From SYIM01 sp039800325 (GTDB taxonomy: Bacteria > Pseudomonadota > Gammaproteobacteria > Burkholderiales > Burkholderiaceae_E), in assembly GCA_039800325.1 (NCBI GenBank), contig JBDLQY010000094.1:1-8791 (forward strand): DNA of 8,791 nucleotides. Reading direction: 5' to 3'. Both the position numbers and the translations under genes were made by a program. Below the pieces are notes generated by a model, which did no database searches, was not told the DNA's origin, and saw only the letters and a program-made list of their open reading frames with translations. This document shows, piece after piece, positions 5,905-8,791 of the stretch (positions within the stretch are counted from its first letter, which is position 1; each line of letters starts with the position of its first letter).

Positions 5905-6270
5905 ATGACAAGTCGCCAAGCCAAACTGCAGGAAGACACTTATTTCAGGGTGATGCGCATCCTGCAAGAAAACCCCGACCTCACGCAGCGTGAACTGGCC
6001 GAGAAACTAGGTATCAGCGTCGGCGGGCTGAATTACTGCCTGAAAGCACTGATGGAAAAAGGCTTGGTGAAGATGAAAAATTTCGCCAACTCAAAAAACA
6101 AGTTTGGCTATGTCTACGTCCTTACGCCAACGGGCATGGCTGAAAAGGCGGCCATCACCCACCGGTTTCTGCAGCGCAAGATGGATGAATATGAAGCCTT
6201 GAAGGCGGAAATTGAGGCCCTAAGGTCAGAAGTTGAAAAGTCTGGCGGGAAAGGGACTCAAAAAGCATGA
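5905..6270 (+). CDS. EPS-associated MarR-type transcriptional regulator
   Basis: This 121-aa protein is recognised as the MarR-like regulator commonly placed at the head of exopolysaccharide or surface-polysaccharide loci (TIGR04176-type). Residues 13-55 form a winged helix-turn-helix (RVMRILQENPDLTQRELAEKLG, then a recognition helix in SVGGLNYCLKALMEKG). A wing follows with the characteristic NSKNKFGYVYVLTPTG at 62-77. The C-terminal 85-112 is a charged helix (KMDEYEALKAEIEAL) suited to dimerisation as a coiled coil. The start at 5905 gives the family N-terminus (TSRQAKLQEDTYFR), although no strong Shine-Dalgarno precedes it. Its stop overlaps the manC start as ATGA. It probably binds the operon leader and controls its own operon; the ligand, if any, is unknown. 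Confidence 0.85.
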   Translation: MTSRQAKLQEDTYFRVMRILQENPDLTQRELAEKLGISVGGLNYCLKALMEKGLVKMKNFANSKNKFGYVYVLTPTGMAEKAAITHRFLQRKMDEYEALKAEIEALRSEVEKSGGKGTQKA

Positions 6271-7718
6271 TCAACGTCACCCCCGTCATCCTCTGCGGTG
6301 GCTCCGGCACCCGTCTATGGCCTTTGTCCCGTGCCGGTTTCCCGAAGCAGTTCCTATCACTGACCGGCAACGAAAGTCTGTTTCAACAAGCCGCTCAGCG
6401 TTTAGCGGCTCTTGGTGCAGACGACATACAGGTTGCTAAGCCCCTGATCGTTACCGGCGAAGAGCACCGCTTTCTTGCGACTGAACAGTTGCGCGAAGCC
6501 GGAATCGAACTGGGTGCGGCCTTGCTGGAACCGATGGGTCGCAATACTGCTCCCGCACTCACATTGGCGGCGCTTGCCGCTCAGGCAAATGGTGAAGATC
6601 CCGTGCTGGTGGTCACACCCGCCGACCAGACGGTGGCTAACACAGATGCATTCACACAGGCTATGCAGCACGCCATTCGCGAGGCGGGCAGCGGCAACAT
6701 CGTCATCCTGGGTATAACCCCCGACCGGCCTGAAACTGGATATGGATACATCCAGACCCAAGCCCAAAGTGAAGTTGGAGTCATGGCTGTCCAGCGCTTT
6801 GTCGAAAAGCCCAACGCTGCTACCGCGCAGCAGTATCTCAACGACGGGGGCTACTACTGGAACGCCGGCATGTTCGTGCTCAAGGCCTCGGCCTGGCTCC
6901 AGGCACTTGCCGCTTTCCGCCCCGACATCGCCAATGCCACCGCAGCTGCATGGAACGGCAAGACGCAAGACAACGACTTCGTCCGTCCCGGTAAAGCCAA
7001 ATTCACCGCCATTCCCAGCGAATCAATTGACTACGCCGTCATGGAACGCTGCCCTGGCAGCGACTTCCCGATCAAGATGGTTCCGCTAGACGCTGGTTGG
7101 AGCGACCTTGGTGCCTGGGATGCCGTGTGGAACGTCCTACCCAAAGACGAGCAAGGCAACGCTCACTTGGGCGATGTGCTCACCACAGACAGCCGCAATA
7201 CCCTTGTCCACGCCTCCAGCCGTTTGGTCAGCCTGGTCGGTGTTGATGACCTCATCGTTATTGAAACGCCTGATGCCGTGCTTGTGGCTGACAAAAACCG
7301 TAGCCAAGACGTGAAACAGATCGTCAGTCAGTTGCAAACCACAAAGCGCGAAGAACACACCCTGCACCGCAAGGTGCATCGCCCCTGGGGCTGGTATGAC
7401 AGCATTGACGAAGGCAGCCGCTTCAAGGTAAAGCGCATCCAGGTGAAACCAGGTGCCAGCCTCAGCCTACAAAAGCACCACCACCGCGCCGAACACTGGA
7501 TCGTGGTGAAAGGCACCGCTGAAATCACCAATGGAGACAAGTTCCTCTTGCTTACCGAAAATCAGTCCACCTTCATCCCGCTGGGCGAGGTACACCGCCT
7601 AACCAACCCCGGTGCGATTCCTCTGGAAATCATCGAAGTGCAGTCTGGCAGCTACCTGGGCGAGGATGATATCGAGAGAATAGAGGATATTTATCGGAGA
7701 CTGAATATAAGCCTATAA
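6267..7718 (+). CDS. manC: Bifunctional mannose-1-phosphate guanylyltransferase / mannose-6-phosphate isomerase
   Basis: This 483-aa enzyme converts fructose-6-P to mannose-6-P (type II phosphomannose isomerase) and joins mannose-1-P with GTP to make GDP-mannose, the cytoplasmic donor for mannose, fucose or rhamnose-type sugars in surface polysaccharides. A phosphomannomutase is needed between the two steps and is not in the window. The N-terminal nucleotidyltransferase shows GGSGTRLWPLSR (11-22), FPKQF with K27, PAD with metal-binding D120, FVEKP (178-182), WNAGMF (198-203) and WSDLGAW (278-284). The C-terminal cupin isomerase (about 360-480) shows HRPWGWY, the metal-site segment QKHHHRAEHW (402-411; Q402, H404 and E409 as likely ligands) and H443 in EVHRL. 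Length is normal for the fused family. The start overlaps the MarR-type stop (ATGA), with an AAGGGA-type site at 6251-6256, so the two are translationally coupled. It may also be called algA, xanB or cpsB in other systems. Confidence 0.95.
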   Translation: MINVTPVILCGGSGTRLWPLSRAGFPKQFLSLTGNESLFQQAAQRLAALGADDIQVAKPLIVTGEEHRFLATEQLREAGIELGAALLEPMGRNTAPALTLAALAAQANGEDPVLVVTPADQTVANTDAFTQAMQHAIREAGSGNIVILGITPDRPETGYGYIQTQAQSEVGVMAVQRFVEKPNAATAQQYLNDGGYYWNAGMFVLKASAWLQALAAFRPDIANATAAAWNGKTQDNDFVRPGKAKFTAIPSESIDYAVMERCPGSDFPIKMVPLDAGWSDLGAWDAVWNVLPKDEQGNAHLGDVLTTDSRNTLVHASSRLVSLVGVDDLIVIETPDAVLVADKNRSQDVKQIVSQLQTTKREEHTLHRKVHRPWGWYDSIDEGSRFKVKRIQVKPGASLSLQKHHHRAEHWIVVKGTAEITNGDKFLLLTENQSTFIPLGEVHRLTNPGAIPLEIIEVQSGSYLGEDDIERIEDIYRRLNISL

Positions 7719-7770
7719 GCTGGATTATATGAGTCAATTTTTAAAAGCAAGTCAGAAAGGAAAACGCGTA

Positions 7771-8791
7771 ATGAAAATCAAGGTAATTGGTGCAGGATCC
7801 ATTGGCAATCATCTTGCCAACGCCTCACGCGCAATGGGTTGGTCGGTTGATATTTGTGATGTAGATTCGAGTGCTCTTGATCGCACTCGAAATATGATCT
7901 ACCCGTCCAGATATGGAAAATGGGATGAAACCATAAGGTTATTCGAAAGCAAAGATGCGCCGATAGGGGGGTATGATCTAATTTTTATTGGAACCCCACC
8001 AGACGTTCATTTGTCATTGGCGATACAGGCGCTCGATGAAAGCCCAAAAGCAATATTAATTGAAAAGCCTGTTTGTGGTCCCGATCTTGCGTTAGCTGAC
8101 GAGTTTTATAAGAAAGCCGAGCGATTAGGGATTGCTGCCTTTGTTGGTTACGATCATGTTGTAGGCAAGGCCGCACGCATTACAACAAAGACCGCTAAGG
8201 CTAGCGATCTTGGCGATGTTCTTACCCTTGATGTAGAGTTTAGGGAGCATTGGGGTGGTATTTTTGGCGCACACCCATGGCTATCAGGACCAGAAGACTC
8301 CTACTTAGGATTTAGTGAACGCGGTGGCGGTGCATCCAGCGAGCACTCTCACGCTGCAAACTTATGGCAATACTTTGCAAATGAAATTGGTGCTGGTCGA
8401 ATCGTTGAAGTTCAGGCAATGCTGGATTTCGTCGAAACAACCAAAGTGAAATATGACCGTCTATGTGTTATGAACTTCCGTACAGAAAGTGGATTGATTG
8501 GTCGTTGTGTACAAGACGTCGTTACCCACCCACCCAAAAAATGGGCCAGAATTCAGCACGTAAATGGTTACGTTGAATTGCAAGTCGGAAAGGAACCTGG
8601 TGTAGATTTAGTCGCGTCATCTTTGCCCGGACGCATTCAACAAGAGCAGCGCATCTCTAAAACACGGCCAGATGACTTTATCGAAGAACTAAAGCATATC
8701 CAGGAAGCTTTAAAATTCAATCCAAAGGATTCCCCAATCCATATTCGGCATGGTTTAGACACCATGCTGGTCGTTGCTGCGGCTCACCTTT
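7771..8791 (+). CDS. Gfo/Idh/MocA-family sugar oxidoreductase (3' truncated by window)
   Basis: About 340 codons are visible and the frame is still open at the window edge. The N-terminal Rossmann fold has GAGSIG (G7, G9, G12), D30 at the end of the second strand, FIGTPPDVH (72-80) and the family EKP motif at E98-K99-P100, whose lysine is normally catalytic. The C-terminal alpha/beta half carries GGGASSEHSHAANLW (185-199), at the place of the usual G-G-x-x-x-D-x-x-x-H substrate and catalytic segment. Such enzymes oxidise or reduce nucleotide sugars, inositols and similar substrates with NAD(P); the exact substrate cannot be read. The start at 7771 has AAGGA at 7757-7761 with a 9-base spacer. 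An in-frame ATG at 7729 would add 14 residues but lacks a clear site. It follows manC by 52 bases and likely makes or modifies a sugar for the same polysaccharide. Its GC content is in the mid-40s, well below the genes upstream. Confidence 0.88.
   Translation, partial: MKIKVIGAGSIGNHLANASRAMGWSVDICDVDSSALDRTRNMIYPSRYGKWDETIRLFESKDAPIGGYDLIFIGTPPDVHLSLAIQALDESPKAILIEKPVCGPDLALADEFYKKAERLGIAAFVGYDHVVGKAARITTKTAKASDLGDVLTLDVEFREHWGGIFGAHPWLSGPEDSYLGFSERGGGASSEHSHAANLWQYFANEIGAGRIVEVQAMLDFVETTKVKYDRLCVMNFRTESGLIGRCVQDVVTHPPKKWARIQHVNGYVELQVGKEPGVDLVASSLPGRIQQEQRISKTRPDDFIEELKHIQEALKFNPKDSPIHIRHGLDTMLVVAAAHL

Noticed and set aside
5745..5993. 82-codon open frame running through the operon leader
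   Set aside because: It runs through the predicted promoter, ops-like element and the start of the MarR-type gene in another frame, and its product resembles nothing recognisable.
7023..7032. Third location of the 10-mer TCAATTGACT, inside manC
   Set aside because: It encodes the conserved SIDY segment of ManC in frame, so it is a coding coincidence with the element-end repeat and not an additional site.
1..8791. CRISPR array, tRNA or rRNA genes, toxin-antitoxin pair or defence cassette
   Set aside because: No regularly spaced repeats, cloverleaf-like sequence or recognisable toxin, nuclease or defence domain was seen in the window.

Overview
The window suggests a high-GC proteobacterium, most likely a betaproteobacterium of the Burkholderiales type. 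This rests on GC-rich coding, an exopolysaccharide-associated MarR-type regulator followed by a fused ManC (GMP-PMI), and an ops-like leader element. It is inference from gene content; no rRNA or tRNA gene is present to confirm it. All recognised genes lie on the + strand.

Positions 1 to about 5470 hold the right part of a mobile element whose left end lies outside the window. Five genes are packed with overlapping stops and starts: a 101-aa primase zinc-ribbon-like (CHC2-like) protein; a 392-aa tyrosine recombinase with a complete catalytic set; a 544-aa recombinase homologue that keeps the nucleophile and one Arg but has lost the other catalytic positions; a 627-aa tyrosine recombinase with a complete set; and a 146-aa helix-turn-helix/coiled-coil protein resembling TnpC of Tn554. 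The lengths and order of the 392-, 627- and 146-aa proteins recall TnpA, TnpB and TnpC of Tn554 (361, 630 and 125 aa). The degenerate third recombinase and the CHC2-like protein are additions to that scheme. The cassette ends in imperfect direct repeats at 5413-5469, plausible recombinase-binding or end sequences.

Just beyond is a remnant (5448-5708) resembling the C-terminal domain of plasmid-partition RepB/ParB-type proteins. It was probably cut off from the rest of its gene by the element or by an earlier rearrangement.

The 196-bp gap at 5709-5904 looks like the leader of a polysaccharide operon. It has a plausible sigma-70 promoter (-10 TACAAT), a small dyad, and a 12-base core GCGGTAGCGTGC that matches the ops element through which RfaH (a NusG paralogue) acts on long polysaccharide operons. 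The operon then starts with an EPS-associated MarR-type regulator, a bifunctional mannose-1-phosphate guanylyltransferase/mannose-6-phosphate isomerase (GDP-mannose supply), and a Gfo/Idh/MocA-family NAD(P)-dependent sugar oxidoreductase that runs off the right edge. Base composition falls from about 60-65% GC in the recombinase genes to the mid-40s in the last gene, as is common where polysaccharide genes have been exchanged between strains.

The part most worth following up is the five-gene recombinase cassette. Second is the mobile element abutting an ops-controlled surface-polysaccharide operon.
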